From an uncultured Flavobacteriaceae bacterium (GTDB lineage Bacteria > Bacteroidota > Bacteroidia > Flavobacteriales > Flavobacteriaceae): a DNA stretch of 64,000 nucleotides. The notes beneath the pieces are model-generated. The model made no database searches. It was not told where the DNA came from and saw nothing but the letters and a program-made list of their open reading frames with translations. The position numbers were made by a program, and so were the translations under genes. Of the stretch, positions 26,401-35,083 are shown one piece after another (positions within the stretch are counted from its first letter, which is position 1; the number at the start of each line of letters is the position of its first letter). The DNA lies in the NCBI GenBank assembly GCA_947486785.1, contig CANKUU010000001.1:310001-374000 (forward strand), given 5' to 3'.

Positions 26401-26731
26401 TATTCCAACTGCTGTTTCCTGTTACGCCTGCCTGTATTGAGATATCTTCAAATTGCAGATTGCCTTTGTTGATGTATAGTTTGTTTTTAGTTTGGTTTCC
26501 AGAAAAGAAAATGTCAGGTAGGTTATCTCCATTAATATCACCAACAGCAACACCGCCACCATTATAGAAATAAAGATAATCTAAAATGTTAACGTCTTTA
26601 GTTGCCTTAAGGGCGTTTGTAAAGGTAATACCTGTTTCTTGGGGTGTTGGATTTTCAAATAGTCTATTTTCTGAATTTCCACAACCAATTAAAAACATTA
26701 GTGTTAAAATGTAAACTACATTTTTAATCAT
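23465..26731 (-). CDS. FG-GAP/VCBS repeat and UnbV lipoprotein (second copy)
   Basis: A 1088-residue lipoprotein (signal ends FLIGC). The N-terminal half has seven or so FG-GAP/VCBS repeats, each with a calcium-type loop such as GDINGDNLPDI, DYDLDGDLDM and DFNQDGYPDI. An ASPIC/UnbV domain follows in the middle (FGIGTKVYSY, GFQASSEPTIHFG, LRIIWPDGTYQ), and a second block of repeats completes it. Such proteins form extracellular propellers that bind carbohydrate or protein ligands on the surface. It overlaps its upstream paralogue by 8 bases and precedes the haloperoxidase-like gene by 10, so the three are one operon. Ligand unknown. Confidence 0.88.
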   Translation of the reverse strand: MIKNVVYILTLMFLIGCGNSENRLFENPTPQETGITFTNALKATKDVNILDYLYFYNGGGVAVGDINGDNLPDIFFSGNQTKNKLYINKGNLQFEDISIQAGVTGNSSWNTGAVMGDINGDGLLDIYVCAVVGINGFNGSNELYINDGISTETGQITFTESAAKYGLDFDSYSSSAAFLDYDLDGDLDMYLLNHAVHTQESYGKAEVRKKRDYQTGDKLLRNDNGKFVDVSEQAGIYGGVNGYGLGVAISDFNQDGYPDIYVGNDFHEDDYYYLNNGDGTFSESLRQYFGHTSRFSMGNDVADINHDGWPDIISLDMLPEDEKILKSSEGANDVQTQKLRVERFGYHYQYTRNMLFVNNQEGNYAETALLSGVAATDWSWSALFGDYDQDGMQDIFISNGIVKRPNNLDYINFVSNEQIQKKINNTKLVDKKALALMPSGGVHNYIFKGAKDLKFIDKSKKWITNDTLKSGATALADFDLDGDLDLVINNTNEPASLYVNQTNKKANYLKLKFNYKPRNTFGIGTKVYSYHNSQLQYKELYTARGFQASSEPTIHFGYGAATKVDSLRIIWPDGTYQILRDIEVNQTLVVKPENTKPFNYTSLKQKDKKLFAKVKGNLGINFTHKEDRYVDFNRQKLIPYQISDRGPATALGDINNDGLVDVFFGGSKHIASKIYVQNDTAFIPKHVPSIAKDSIKEDVAAIIADFNNDHKNDILLGSGGADFFNKMKPLLDSYYQQNEDGFEKKALPDYFENAAVITAHDYDNDGDLDVFVGNQAVSNDFGKKPNSFLLKNTNGNFAIEDNNALQKVGMVTDALWHDFNEDGTKDLIVVGEWMSPNFFENKDGKLTKVNPIGNDLHGLWQRIIPFDIDDDGDTDYVLGNWGTNSKFKASEASPMKMYYGDFDNNGQTETIVATEKDKKYYPLESLDELSGQLVSLRKKFTTYNDFAGKTISEILGEKALKKSTTLHVSELRSGFLRNENGKFTFTPFNNLLQFAPIMALLTYDFDHDGKKELLVAGNYFGVKPYHGRFDSFSGALINNEKNIIMGDKIGLKIAQKSVRNLNIITFNNQPYLLITINNDKAQVYRLTE

Positions 26732-29700
26732 CGATTGTAAATATCTTAGGTTTGCTATTATTTATGGCTGCAATTAAAAAAACGTTGCCTTGCGAATCTT
26801 TAAATTGCTTCAGGTGTTTTATTTCTTCTCGAATATGAAAGCCACTAGAATCATATGTTTGCCATTTAAAATTCATATTGCCATCTCCAAGTAGTACATT
26901 GCCATAGCTAGCATCTAGTCGAGAGTATTGTGGTTTAAATTCAAAATTATTACCGCCCATAATCAAATCAAGATTACCATCTTTATTTATATCAACACAG
27001 CTAATGCCACAAATACACGAAAGTTGCACCCGTGGAGGTAATTTTTTAATGGTAAATTTTCCACCCCCTTCGTTAATGGCAATTACAGATTCGGATATTT
27101 GAGCTTGTTTTACAATAGAATTGTTAAAAATTTCTGTAGTAAACAATTCGTCTATTGCTTTAGTTGCGTAGATTGAAGCTTTGATGTTTTGTTTTTTCAA
27201 AGCTGCCATTTGCCCAGTCATTTCTTGTTTTTGATGTATTGGATAATCTTTTTCGTTTTTGTGTTGCGTTACTATTTGCTCGAGAGTTCCATTGTTATCG
27301 TAATCATTTATCCATATTTTCATTGGATTATTAGGTGAAGGTCTGTAATGTAAATTACTGCCGTGGTTGCCTAAAACAAGGTCATTGTCACCGTCATTAT
27401 CTAAATCGGCACTAGCTACTGCGGTCCACCATCCTGATAGACTGTCGAGTGAGCTTGGTATTTTTGCCAAACGCCTCCCGTTGTTTTTGTATATGTTAGG
27501 GGTGCCCCATTCTGAAACAGTAACCAAATCTTCTTTATCATCTCCATCCATATCAACCCATGTGGAATTGGTAATCATGCCTGCATTTTTTATAGCATAA
27601 GCATTCTTTTCAGTAGCATTTTGAAATGTTCCGTCGCCATTATTGATTAAAAATAAATGATTCGGATCTATTCCGTATGTGCCTACGACACTTCTAGAGC
27701 CAATAAACAAGTCGATATCACCATCAGCATCAAAATCATTGGGTGAAATTGTAGCGATGTTTTTATAGGTAGAGGGTAGCTGTTGTGAAGATCTGTTAAA
27801 TACACCTTTACCATTGTTTAAATATAATCGACAACCATAGGTGCGCTCTTCTCCTAACTGATTACCTCCTGAGCCAACGATTAAATCTAAATCATTATCA
27901 CCATCAGCATCAAAAAAAGCAGCAGCGGTATCTTCATAATGAGCGTCTTCATTAAATATTTTTTGAGGTATGCGTTTTAATTTTCCCTTACCAGTATGTT
28001 TGTATATAACTGGGATATTTTCTTTAGCTCCTCCGACAAAAACATCTTCATTTCCATCTCCATCAATATCACCTATCGCAACGCAAGGACCTTCTTGAGA
28101 TAATGATTTGAATATCAGACCTTCATTATTGAAATCGTTGTAATTATTTTCTTTGTGAGGAATTAGACTGTTGGTTTTAATTTCGGTAAGTAGCGTTTTT
28201 TTAATCGCTTTTTTGGTGTGAGAATAGGTTTCATCAGCATCCTTTTCTTTGAGGAGTAGTGTTTGATTGGCTTTGACGTTAACCATTTTTTGACTTCGGT
28301 CGTTAGGCCAAATTACACGAAGAGAATCCATAGTAGCAGTTTTGCCTAAACCAATGGTCATGGTGTAGTCCATAGAACTTTGGAATCCTCTAGATGGTAT
28401 TTGCTCTTGAAATACAGTTTTATCCTCATAATAAATCAGTACAGCGGCTCCAATTGCAAATTTGTTTTTTATTGAGCCTTCAAACTGTAGGCGTATAAAG
28501 TTATTATTAGTGAGAGAATCAGCATGGTTTTCGTAAAAAAATGCAGGCATATTTACATTGTTCACCACAAGATCTAAATCACCATCATTGTCTAAATCTC
28601 CATAAGCGGCACCATTAGACATACTGGGTATCTCAAAACCCCATTCTTTATTAGCATTTGCAAAAGTAAGATCACCTTTGTTGCGATATGCATAATTGGG
28701 CTGTGGTCGAATAGGCATTTTGTTTATAATAGAATCTATAGATTCTTTTTTGCCTGTTAAGGCCATTTTTTGCATAATTTCATTGGCAAAAAAATCGACA
28801 AAATCAAGGTCTGTTAAATCATGGTTGATGCCGTTGGTAATGTAGATATCTCGAAGCCCGTCATTATCCATGTCAAGCAAAAGTCCTGCCCAGCTCCAGT
28901 CAGTAGCATCGACACCACTAAAATTTGCAATCTCAGAAAATGAGCCATCCCCATTATTTAGTTGTAGCGTATTTTGAATATACTGTTGGTAAAAATCTTT
29001 ACTTTGCTTTAGTTTGAAAACATCATAGCCTTCAAATTCCATAACAGCTTTAACGCGCTCATCAGCTTCAGGAAGCATATCAGTAATGAAAATTTCTGAG
29101 TTTCCATCATTGTTTATGTCTGCAATGTCAATGCCCATTGCTGAAAGCGAAAGATGTTGTGTCCACTTTTTTATTTCCTCTCGGAAAGTGCCATCTTGAT
29201 TATTGATATAAAGATAATCTCGTTCATAGAAGTCATTGGAAACGTACAAATCAGGATATTGATCCTTGTTAATGTCCGTCACCATTACGCCTAGTCCAAA
29301 ACCAATTAAACTACCATAAATACCAGCATCCTCACTAACATCTACGAATTTTCCATTGTCATTACGCAACAACATATCGCCAACACCTTTAAAAATATCA
29401 GGTACACCTTCCCAATCTTGGGCACGTACGTGTCGTTGTTCTGCATAGCCTAAGCTACTTACAGGAATATTGCTGTTATTTAAAATGTAGGCATCTAAGT
29501 CACCATCTTTGTCATAGTCAAAAAAAGTGGCATGTGTTGAAAATCCAGTTTTAGCAAGATTATATGCTGCAGCTTTTTCGGTAAAAGTTAGGTCACCATT
29601 GTTAATGTACAGGTCATTATCATGATTGTTACCTTTCATGTTCCCGGCATTACTTACATAAATATCCAGTAATCCATCACCATTAATGTCTACCATATTC

Positions 29701-30149
29701 ACTCCTGTAGACCATGGTTTATTACCTTCAACACCTGCTTTATTAGTGATGTCTTCAAAAGTAAGATTGCCTTTGTTGAGATATAGTTTGTTAGGCACCA
29801 TGTTGCCAGTAAGGTAAATATCTGGCAGTCCGTCATTGTTTATATCACCAATTGCAACGCCTCCACCGTTGTAGAAGTTACGGTATTTAAAAATATTAAA
29901 ATCCTTCTCATTTTCTACCTTATTAATAAAGTCTAGGCCGGTTTTTTTAGCAGGTAATAATGTGAATAAAGTACTGTTTTTTTTTGTGCTTTTTTCGTTT
30001 TCTTCTTTAGATGTTGAACAAGAATAAAAAATAGAAACTAAGATTAGATAGCTAACAAATAGGCGTAAATCTTTACGGCTAATTAAACAAAATAGATGGT
30101 TTGTTTTAATTGCTTTTTTTAGAACGGTGAATAAGGAAAAAAAAATCAT
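26724..30149 (-). CDS. FG-GAP/VCBS repeat and UnbV lipoprotein (first copy)
   Basis: A 1141-residue paralogue of the downstream gene with the same order: FG-GAP/VCBS repeats (GDINNDGLPDI, DINGDGLLDI, DYDKDGDLDA), a central ASPIC/UnbV domain (FAIGAAVLIYY, GFQSSMDYTM, LRVIWPNDRSQ) and further repeats to the end. The lipoprotein cysteine is Cys44 in IFYSCSTS, preceded by an unusually long ~29-residue basic n-region; no internal ATG offers a shorter start. It begins the operon and lies divergent to the sodium symporter across 276 bases. A surface binding role is inferred. Confidence 0.87.
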   Translation of the reverse strand: MIFFSLFTVLKKAIKTNHLFCLISRKDLRLFVSYLILVSIFYSCSTSKEENEKSTKKNSTLFTLLPAKKTGLDFINKVENEKDFNIFKYRNFYNGGGVAIGDINNDGLPDIYLTGNMVPNKLYLNKGNLTFEDITNKAGVEGNKPWSTGVNMVDINGDGLLDIYVSNAGNMKGNNHDNDLYINNGDLTFTEKAAAYNLAKTGFSTHATFFDYDKDGDLDAYILNNSNIPVSSLGYAEQRHVRAQDWEGVPDIFKGVGDMLLRNDNGKFVDVSEDAGIYGSLIGFGLGVMVTDINKDQYPDLYVSNDFYERDYLYINNQDGTFREEIKKWTQHLSLSAMGIDIADINNDGNSEIFITDMLPEADERVKAVMEFEGYDVFKLKQSKDFYQQYIQNTLQLNNGDGSFSEIANFSGVDATDWSWAGLLLDMDNDGLRDIYITNGINHDLTDLDFVDFFANEIMQKMALTGKKESIDSIINKMPIRPQPNYAYRNKGDLTFANANKEWGFEIPSMSNGAAYGDLDNDGDLDLVVNNVNMPAFFYENHADSLTNNNFIRLQFEGSIKNKFAIGAAVLIYYEDKTVFQEQIPSRGFQSSMDYTMTIGLGKTATMDSLRVIWPNDRSQKMVNVKANQTLLLKEKDADETYSHTKKAIKKTLLTEIKTNSLIPHKENNYNDFNNEGLIFKSLSQEGPCVAIGDIDGDGNEDVFVGGAKENIPVIYKHTGKGKLKRIPQKIFNEDAHYEDTAAAFFDADGDNDLDLIVGSGGNQLGEERTYGCRLYLNNGKGVFNRSSQQLPSTYKNIATISPNDFDADGDIDLFIGSRSVVGTYGIDPNHLFLINNGDGTFQNATEKNAYAIKNAGMITNSTWVDMDGDDKEDLVTVSEWGTPNIYKNNGRRLAKIPSSLDSLSGWWTAVASADLDNDGDNDLVLGNHGSNLHYRPSPNNPMKIWINDYDNNGTLEQIVTQHKNEKDYPIHQKQEMTGQMAALKKQNIKASIYATKAIDELFTTEIFNNSIVKQAQISESVIAINEGGGKFTIKKLPPRVQLSCICGISCVDINKDGNLDLIMGGNNFEFKPQYSRLDASYGNVLLGDGNMNFKWQTYDSSGFHIREEIKHLKQFKDSQGNVFLIAAINNSKPKIFTIDD

Positions 30150-30425
30150 TTTTATAAAAGTAATAAAGTCCCAATTATGGTGCGGTTAGCGTAAGCTTAG
30201 GACCTTGGGTCTAACGTATTTTTTGCACTTAAATAAGGATGCAATATATATAAACTTTGATGAACTGTAAAGTGGATTATAGTTAATGTTTATCAAAAAA
30301 ATAAGGGTTAGAGTAGGTGCTTTTTTTTAGCCTGATGGTGTATTTTGTTAATTATTCTTTTTTGGACAACTTATTCTTTAAAATTCTAATATATTTAGGC
30401 GGAATAAATTAACCAAATTAATCTT
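30150..30425. promoter_or_regulatory. Divergent intergenic region with candidate symporter promoter
   Basis: The 276-base gap separates two divergent genes. TATATTTA at 30390-30397 is one base off the TAnnTTTG -7 consensus and lies 28 bases before the symporter ATG; TTG at 30362-30364 could be a distant -33. No clear operator dyad or gene was found. Confidence 0.35.
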
Positions 30426-32075
30426 ATGTTAGGAATAGCCTCGTTTTTAGGATTTACCATTTTAGTTGCAGTAATTGCCTATTTGGCAACAAGAAAAACA
30501 GATGAAAACTCGTCGGATGGTTATTTTTTAGGCGGGAGAAGTTTAACTGCGGGCGTTATTGCAGGTTCTTTACTTTTGACCAATCTTTCTACGGAACAGT
30601 TGGTAGGACTAAACGGGAGTGCCTACAGAGATGGACTTTCTGTTATGGCTTGGGAAACCCTAGCCGCCATTGCAATGGTGGTTACCGCTGTTTTCTTATT
30701 GCCTAAATATTTAAAAAGTGGGCTTACTACTATTCCGCAGTTTTTGTCGGATAGATTTGATGTTGCTACCAAAACAATTACTTCTGGCCTATTTTTAACT
30801 GGTTATGTGGTGGTTTTATTACCGGTTATTCTTTATTCGGGAGGTTTAGCAATAAGAGATATGTTTGATGTGGCTACTTTATTAAACGTCTCCAAAGATA
30901 TAGCGTTGGTAATTTGTATTTGGGGTATTGGTATTATTGGTTCTTTTTACGCTGTATTCGGGGGGTTAAAAGCGGTAGCTGTTTCTGATAGTATTAATGC
31001 AATTGGTTTAATGATAGGAGGTATATTAATACCTGTATTCGGTCTTATGGCGATTGGTGATGGAAGCGTTTTTGAAGGCTTAGATACATTAATTTCGGCG
31101 AATCCGGAACGATTTGATTCTACTGGAGAGTCATATCAAGAAGTTCCTTTTCACACTATTTTTACAGGTATGATGTTAGTGCAACTTTTTTACTGGGGTA
31201 CAAATCAGCAAATCATTCAGAGAGCGCTAGGAGCTAAAAGTTTAGCAGAAGGCCAAAAAGGACTTCTTTTAGCCTCATTTTTGAAAATTCTAGGTCCCTT
31301 AATTTTAGTGCTTCCAGGTATGATTGCTTACTATTATTTTGAAGGAAAAATAGATATGAATTCTGCTTATCCCGAGCTGGTAAGAGCGGTATTACCCGCT
31401 CCTTTAGTTGGTTTTTTCGCTGCGGTTCTATTTGGGGCAATTTTAAGTTCTTTTAATAGTGTGCTCAATAGTTCTGTTACCCTTTTCGGAATTGATATTT
31501 ACAAACAACATATAAATCAAGATGCAAACGAAAAGACCGTAGTTAAATATGGTAAAATATTCGGAATTTGTTTAGCACTAGCGGCTATGCTTATTGCTCC
31601 CTTGATTGCAAATGCAGGGAGTATTTTTGATTATCTACAGAAAATTAACGGTATTTACAATATTCCAATACTCACTATAATAGCGGTTGGTTTCTTAACC
31701 AAGAGGGTTCCTGCAATTGCAGCAAAAGTTGCCATCTTTTTAGGTTCTGGATTATATATAATAAGTCAGTTCATTATAGGTCCAAAAATGATTGAAAATG
31801 CCTTAAATGCCGCAAAATTATCAGGGGTAACAGATGAAACTGCTTTGAGAATTATTGAGGCTGATGCCTATCCACATTTTTTAGATGTAATGGCCGTTTT
31901 GTTTATCTTAAATGCTTTAACAATGTTGATTATCGGGTACTTTAAACCAAGAAAAGTTGCCTACGTTCAAAAGTATACTGACCAAGTTTCTATTGTGCCA
32001 TATAAGTACGTTAAGCAGATTGGTTTAATAGTTTGTGCCATTGTTATTCTCATTTATATTTCTTTTGCTAAGTAG
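30426..32075 (+). CDS. Sodium:solute symporter (SSS family)
   Basis: A 549-residue inner-membrane protein of the SSS/SSF family with about 14 hydrophobic segments. It has the early GGRSLTAGVIAGSLLLTNLSTEQLVG region (typical sugar-symporter helix 1), a conserved FYWGTNQQIIQRALGAKSL segment and PGMIAYYYF. The family couples Na+ to uptake of sugars, sialic acid or other solutes. The convergent neighbour is xylA with 39 bases between stops, so xylose is a reasonable guess, but galactose- or maltose-type substrates cannot be excluded. Confidence 0.9.
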   Translation: MLGIASFLGFTILVAVIAYLATRKTDENSSDGYFLGGRSLTAGVIAGSLLLTNLSTEQLVGLNGSAYRDGLSVMAWETLAAIAMVVTAVFLLPKYLKSGLTTIPQFLSDRFDVATKTITSGLFLTGYVVVLLPVILYSGGLAIRDMFDVATLLNVSKDIALVICIWGIGIIGSFYAVFGGLKAVAVSDSINAIGLMIGGILIPVFGLMAIGDGSVFEGLDTLISANPERFDSTGESYQEVPFHTIFTGMMLVQLFYWGTNQQIIQRALGAKSLAEGQKGLLLASFLKILGPLILVLPGMIAYYYFEGKIDMNSAYPELVRAVLPAPLVGFFAAVLFGAILSSFNSVLNSSVTLFGIDIYKQHINQDANEKTVVKYGKIFGICLALAAMLIAPLIANAGSIFDYLQKINGIYNIPILTIIAVGFLTKRVPAIAAKVAIFLGSGLYIISQFIIGPKMIENALNAAKLSGVTDETALRIIEADAYPHFLDVMAVLFILNALTMLIIGYFKPRKVAYVQKYTDQVSIVPYKYVKQIGLIVCAIVILIYISFAK

Positions 32076-32114
32076 ACTTGTGGTGAAGAGCAATTAATGC
32101 TGATAAGTAAACGG

Positions 32115-33440
32115 TTAAATATATTGATTAATAATATTTTCAAACAATTCTTGTTTGCCACTTTGAAGCGTTAACTCTCCTTGTTCTTTGGCGATCTCGT
32201 AAAGGGTGTTGAAATCCAATTTGCCATCTTCAAAATCCTTTCCTTTTCCAGCGTCAAAAGAGCTGTAACGTTGGGTGCGTAAAGTATCATAGGCCGAAGA
32301 TGAAATAATTTTATCAGCAACTAATAAAGCTCTAGCAAAAGTGTCGGCACCTCCAATATGTGCGTGGAATACATCGTCTATATCTGTTGAGTTTCTACGG
32401 ATTTTGGCATCAAAGTTAATACCGCCGCCTTGCAGTCCGCCTGCCTTTAAGAATACCAACATCGCTTCTGTGACTTCCCCTATATTATTCGGAAATTGGT
32501 CTGTATCCCAGCCATTTTGGTAATCACCACGATTAGCATCTATACTACCTAGCATGCCGTGGGAGGCAGCAACTTCAAGTTCATGTTGCATCGTATGACT
32601 TGCTAGGGTAGCATGGTTTACTTCTATGTTTAGCTTAAAATCATCTTGTAGTCCATATTGGTGTAAAAAGCCTACTACGGTAGCGCAATCAAAATCATAT
32701 TGATGCTTCATAGGTTCCATCGGTTTTGGTTCAATGAAGAAATTACCTTTAAAACCTTGATCTCTGGCGTAGTCTCTTGCCATGCCTAAAAAGCGTCCCA
32801 TATGGTCTAATTCACGTTTCATATCGGTATTTAAAAGGGACATATACCCTTCACGGCCACCCCAAAAAACGTAATTCTCACCCTCTAGTGCCATGGTGGC
32901 ATCTAAGGCTAGTTTTATTTGTCCGCCTGCTCTTGCTAATACACTAAAATCTGGATTGGTAGCTGCTCCATTCATATACCTTGGGTTCGAAAAACAATTG
33001 GCAGTTCCCCAAAGCAGTTTAACACCGGATGCGGCTTTCTTTTCTTTGATATAATCTACAATAGTAGCTAGGCGTTTTTCAGATTCTGCAAAAGTGGGCG
33101 CTTCTTGTACCAAATCAAAATCATGAAAACAGAAATAATCAAATCCCATTTTGGTGATGAATTCAAAAGCAGCATCAGCCTTTGCCTTTGCAGCATCAAT
33201 TGGGTTAGATGGCTGATCCCAAGGGAAATTTTGTGTTCCTGGTCCAAAAGGATCAGCGCCTTGACCACAGAAGGTATGCCAGTAAGCAATTGCAAATTTA
33301 AAGTGTTCACGCATTGTTTTTCCTGCAACTACTTGATTAGGATTGTAGTATTTGAAAGCAAGTGGGTTGTCTGATTCTTTTCCTTCGTAGGTAATTTCTC
33401 CTATGCCTTTAAAATATTCTTTGCTGCCTATTAGTGCCAT
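32115..33440 (-). CDS. xylA: Xylose isomerase
   Basis: A 441-residue class II xylose isomerase converting D-xylose to D-xylulose in the cytosol. Catalytic and metal residues are present: His106 and Asp109 in FHDFD, the WGGREGY loop (193-199), Glu237 in FIEPKP, Glu273 and His276 in NIEVNHAT, Asp301 in SIDANRGD and the D-x-D of GWDTDQFP. The length matches the family. It starts 1 base after the xylB stop, so the two are translated from one message, with xylulose passing directly to XylB. Confidence 0.97.
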   Translation of the reverse strand: MALIGSKEYFKGIGEITYEGKESDNPLAFKYYNPNQVVAGKTMREHFKFAIAYWHTFCGQGADPFGPGTQNFPWDQPSNPIDAAKAKADAAFEFITKMGFDYFCFHDFDLVQEAPTFAESEKRLATIVDYIKEKKAASGVKLLWGTANCFSNPRYMNGAATNPDFSVLARAGGQIKLALDATMALEGENYVFWGGREGYMSLLNTDMKRELDHMGRFLGMARDYARDQGFKGNFFIEPKPMEPMKHQYDFDCATVVGFLHQYGLQDDFKLNIEVNHATLASHTMQHELEVAASHGMLGSIDANRGDYQNGWDTDQFPNNIGEVTEAMLVFLKAGGLQGGGINFDAKIRRNSTDIDDVFHAHIGGADTFARALLVADKIISSSAYDTLRTQRYSSFDAGKGKDFEDGKLDFNTLYEIAKEQGELTLQSGKQELFENIINQYI

Positions 33441-33441
33441 A

Positions 33442-34926
33442 TTAGTTGTTTTTTAAAAGTTGGTCTAATTTATTTTTCCACTTTTTATATGCGGTGATGT
33501 AAGCTGCCTTTTCGTTAGTAGGCGTATAGCTCATTACATAATCATTATCCATAATTTGTTTGCTAAAGGTTTTAAAATCTCCTTTGTGTAATTGGCAGGC
33601 ACGGGCTGCACCTATGGCGCCTGTAGTGTTGTATATTTCAATTTCTTGTCCTATTAGCGTTGCTATGGTATTGGAGAAAATTTCAGACCTGAAAAGATTG
33701 TCATTTCCAGCGCGAATGACCTCAGCTTTGAGGCCGTCTGATTTCATAATTTCAAAACCATAAACAAAAGAAAAAGCAATACCTTCTAAAGCAGCTCTAC
33801 ACAAATGTGCTTTGGTGTGGTTGTTTAAATTTATATTGGATAGTTGTGTGCCCAGTATTTTGTTATCGAGCATACGTTCGGCTCCATTACCAAAAGGATG
33901 TATAGCAACGCCATCAGAGCCAACGGGTACAGATGCGGCTAAGGCGTTCATCTCTTCATAGGAAGAAACCTTTAAATTGTTTAGTAGCCATCTGTATTGT
34001 ATGCCAGCGCCATTGATGCATAAAAGTTTGCCGATTCGGGGTTTTTCTGTGGTATAATTGACATGGGCAAAATTATTCACCCTTGAACTTTCTTTTACCG
34101 ACAAGCTATCGGTAATGGCGTAGACCACTCCAGAGGTGCCGCCAGTAGCGGCAACTTCACCCGGGTTAAAAACATTTAACGAAAGCGCATTATTGGGTTG
34201 GTCGCCAGCCCGATAAAGAATGGGTGTTCCAGTAGCTAGGCCAGATTGTTTTGCGCCCTCAATAGAAACTTCGCCTTGAACAGAAAAGGTGGGTGTAAGT
34301 TGGGGCACGAGGTCTTTATGTATGCCGTAATGTTGTAACAACCAGTCGGCAATTTGGTTGGATTTAAAGTCCCAAAAAATACCTTCGGATAATCCTGATA
34401 TTGTAGAGCGAATGTCGCTGCTTAGTTTATAAGCGATATAATCACCTGGAAGCATGAATTTATGAATTTGAGCATAAATTTCAGGTTCGTTTTCCTTTAC
34501 CCACTTGAGTTTAGAAGCGGTAAAATTACCAGGAGAATTTAATAAGTGTTCAGCGCATTTTTCAATGCCTAAAGCGTCAAAAGCTTCCTGTCCTATAGAG
34601 ACAGCTCTACTGTCGCACCATATAATGGCATTGCGAAGTGGGTTTCCTTTTTTGTCCACTACAACCAGACCATGCATTTGGTATGAAATGCCAATTCCGG
34701 TAATGACCTCTGATTTTAGCTGATTTTCTTTTAGCAGCCTTTGGGTTGCGGTGCAGATGTGTTTCCACCAGGTGTTTGGATTTTGCTCAGCCCAACCCTT
34801 GTGAATCGACATCATTTCCATTTCTGTTTCGGGCTCATTAACAACGGCAATTTGCTTACCTGATGCTTTTTCAACAAGAGCAGCTTTTATTGATGAACTG
34901 CCAATATCATAACCAATATAATACAT
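33442..34926 (-). CDS. xylB: Xylulokinase
   Basis: A 494-residue FGGY carbohydrate kinase that phosphorylates D-xylulose to xylulose-5-phosphate. The N-terminal phosphate loop DIGSSSIKA contains Asp7, [10 protein letters not shown] is the usual sugar-domain segment, the catalytic Asp lies in RAGDQPNNA, and the ATP-binding [12 protein letters not shown] and [13 protein letters not shown] segments are present. It heads the xylBA pair; the next gene upstream (susD) is separated by a strong hairpin. An inverted repeat lies just before its start. Confidence 0.95.
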   Translation of the reverse strand: MYYIGYDIGSSSIKAALVEKASGKQIAVVNEPETEMEMMSIHKGWAEQNPNTWWKHICTATQRLLKENQLKSEVITGIGISYQMHGLVVVDKKGNPLRNAIIWCDSRAVSIGQEAFDALGIEKCAEHLLNSPGNFTASKLKWVKENEPEIYAQIHKFMLPGDYIAYKLSSDIRSTISGLSEGIFWDFKSNQIADWLLQHYGIHKDLVPQLTPTFSVQGEVSIEGAKQSGLATGTPILYRAGDQPNNALSLNVFNPGEVAATGGTSGVVYAITDSLSVKESSRVNNFAHVNYTTEKPRIGKLLCINGAGIQYRWLLNNLKVSSYEEMNALAASVPVGSDGVAIHPFGNGAERMLDNKILGTQLSNINLNNHTKAHLCRAALEGIAFSFVYGFEIMKSDGLKAEVIRAGNDNLFRSEIFSNTIATLIGQEIEIYNTTGAIGAARACQLHKGDFKTFSKQIMDNDYVMSYTPTNEKAAYITAYKKWKNKLDQLLKNN

Positions 34927-34934
34927 ATATATGC

Positions 34935-34955
34935 TATACCTAAATTATTGGTATA
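34935..34955. promoter_or_regulatory. Candidate dyad before xylB
   Basis: TATACC (34935-34940) and GGTATA (34950-34955) form a perfect 6-base dyad with a 9-base spacer, 9-29 bases upstream of the xylB ATG. It could be a repressor site for xylBA. The arms are short and AT-rich, so chance is possible. Confidence 0.3.
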
Positions 34956-35013
34956 AGATATTGCTTTTGTTACGGTATTGCAAGTGCGTAGGCTAAACGT
35001 GTTTTGATTATGT

Positions 35014-35064
35014 TGTTAAATTTAAAAAGCCCTGACCAAAGGTCAGGGCTTTTTAAATTTAACA
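35014..35064. terminator. Perfect 24-bp hairpin terminator after susD
   Basis: Bases 35014-35037 and 35041-35064 are exact reverse complements around an AAA loop. The core is GCCCTGACC/GGTCAGGGC flanked by A/T runs, so the structure works in either direction. It lies 20 bases after the susD stop on the minus strand and separates susCD from xylBA transcription. Confidence 0.9.
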
Positions 35065-35083
35065 CTTAAATTAAGAATATGAA

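Noticed and set aside
23465-30149. The two FG-GAP genes as one gene broken by a frameshift
   Set aside because: Each has its own lipoprotein signal, full domain order and stop; they are tandem paralogues.
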